Program-made: the position numbers and the translations under genes
Notes under the pieces: model-generated
What the model was told of the DNA's origin: nothing
The model's database searches: none
What the model saw: only the letters and a program-made list of their open reading frames with translations
Assembly: GCA_021781415.1 (NCBI GenBank)
Contig: JAJXWW010000019.1
Location: 1 to 54,932 of the forward strand
Length of the DNA stretch: 54,932 bases
Source: Planctomycetota bacterium
GTDB taxonomy: Bacteria > Planctomycetota > Planctomycetia > Gemmatales > Gemmataceae
Reading direction: 5' to 3'
In this document: positions 54,793-54,932 of the stretch, piece after piece
Layout: the number at the start of each line of letters is the position of its first letter
How positions within the stretch are numbered: the first letter of the stretch is position 1

Positions 54793-54932
54793 GGCGAACC
54801 GGCGGCGTCAGCCGCCGGGTAGCGCTTCAACAAACGCCGCCGGTTCGCCTTGGGGGAACTGCACCCGGCGGCTGACGCCGCCGGTTCGCCTTGGGGGAAC
54901 TGCACCCGGCGGCTGACGCCGCCGGTTCGCCT
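54793..54932 (+). repeat. GGCGAACCGGCGGCGTCAGC tandem palindromic repeat at window edge
   Basis: A GGCGAACCGGCGGCGTCAGC-type palindrome is followed by two exact 41-bp units (54850-54890, 54891-54931), each containing GGCGGCTGACGCCGCCGGTT. The array runs off the window. Its core is the same family as the repeat inside carB at 45909-46060. Confidence 0.9.

Overview
The window looks like a chromosomal segment of a high-GC planctomycete, probably related to Gemmata/Fimbriiglobus. This is inferred from several marks: a planctomycete-type cytochrome c domain protein, a DUF4058 protein, a giant secreted protein with the planctomycete N-terminal LEVLEDRTV motif, futalosine-pathway menaquinone synthesis (MqnD), many extended palindromic repeats, and frequent GTG/TTG starts. 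No rRNA, tRNA, CRISPR array, phage gene, transposase or integrase was seen.

Layout. 1-7.6 kb (minus strand) is a compact run of eight genes. It holds a thioredoxin-like secreted protein, a coupled trio (SDR thioester reductase fused to an SCP2 domain, alpha/beta hydrolase, PaaK-like adenylating enzyme), mqnD, an outer-membrane lipoprotein, an SGNH-like membrane protein and the start of a class III aminotransferase. 7.9-12.8 kb (plus) is two ABC-2 ATPase/permease pairs followed by a cytidylate-kinase-like protein. A cytochrome c protein then lies on the minus strand. 13.8-17.5 kb is a BASS-family transporter, csrA and an OmpR-type two-component pair. 17.6-23.3 kb is a lipoprotein, a LolD/MacB-type ABC exporter and a DUF4058 protein. 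23.3-25.7 kb (minus) is a large membrane protein and a TauE/SafE permease. 26.1-30.0 kb encodes a 1322-residue glycine-rich, PGRS-like surface protein behind a good sigma-70 promoter. 30.2-37.5 kb is a Dna2/Cas4-like nuclease-helicase, then an apparent operon of rtcA, an NrdG-like radical-SAM protein, a PH-domain protein and an LRR protein. 37.6-41.6 kb (minus) is a PP2C phosphatase-sigma factor-ComF operon and a secreted MA-type metalloprotease.

The most unusual region is 41.8-47.7 kb. The leader and first codons of carB (carbamoyl-phosphate synthase large chain) occur three times as direct repeats. A two-gene toxin-antitoxin-like cassette on the opposite strand fills each of the two gaps: MazF/PemK plus an unknown partner, then PIN toxin plus DUF104 antitoxin. 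Only the third copy continues into full-length carB. Copies 2 and 3 differ almost only by synonymous changes after codon 21, so both were probably functional carB alleles before they came together. I propose that the carB 5' end is a recurrent landing site for cassettes that bring a replacement promoter and 5' end. carB itself carries an in-frame palindrome-derived tandem repeat in the linker between its two halves.

47.7-54.9 kb holds a GT-C type membrane glycosyltransferase, homogentisate 1,2-dioxygenase, an OprO/OprP-like porin and an FHA-GAF histidine kinase, ending in a tandem repeat of the family seen inside carB. At least three palindromic repeat families are dispersed through the window. 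Some copies lie inside coding sequences (an ABC ATPase, carB, the FHA kinase) and one interrupts a carB relic, which suggests recent or continuing mobility.
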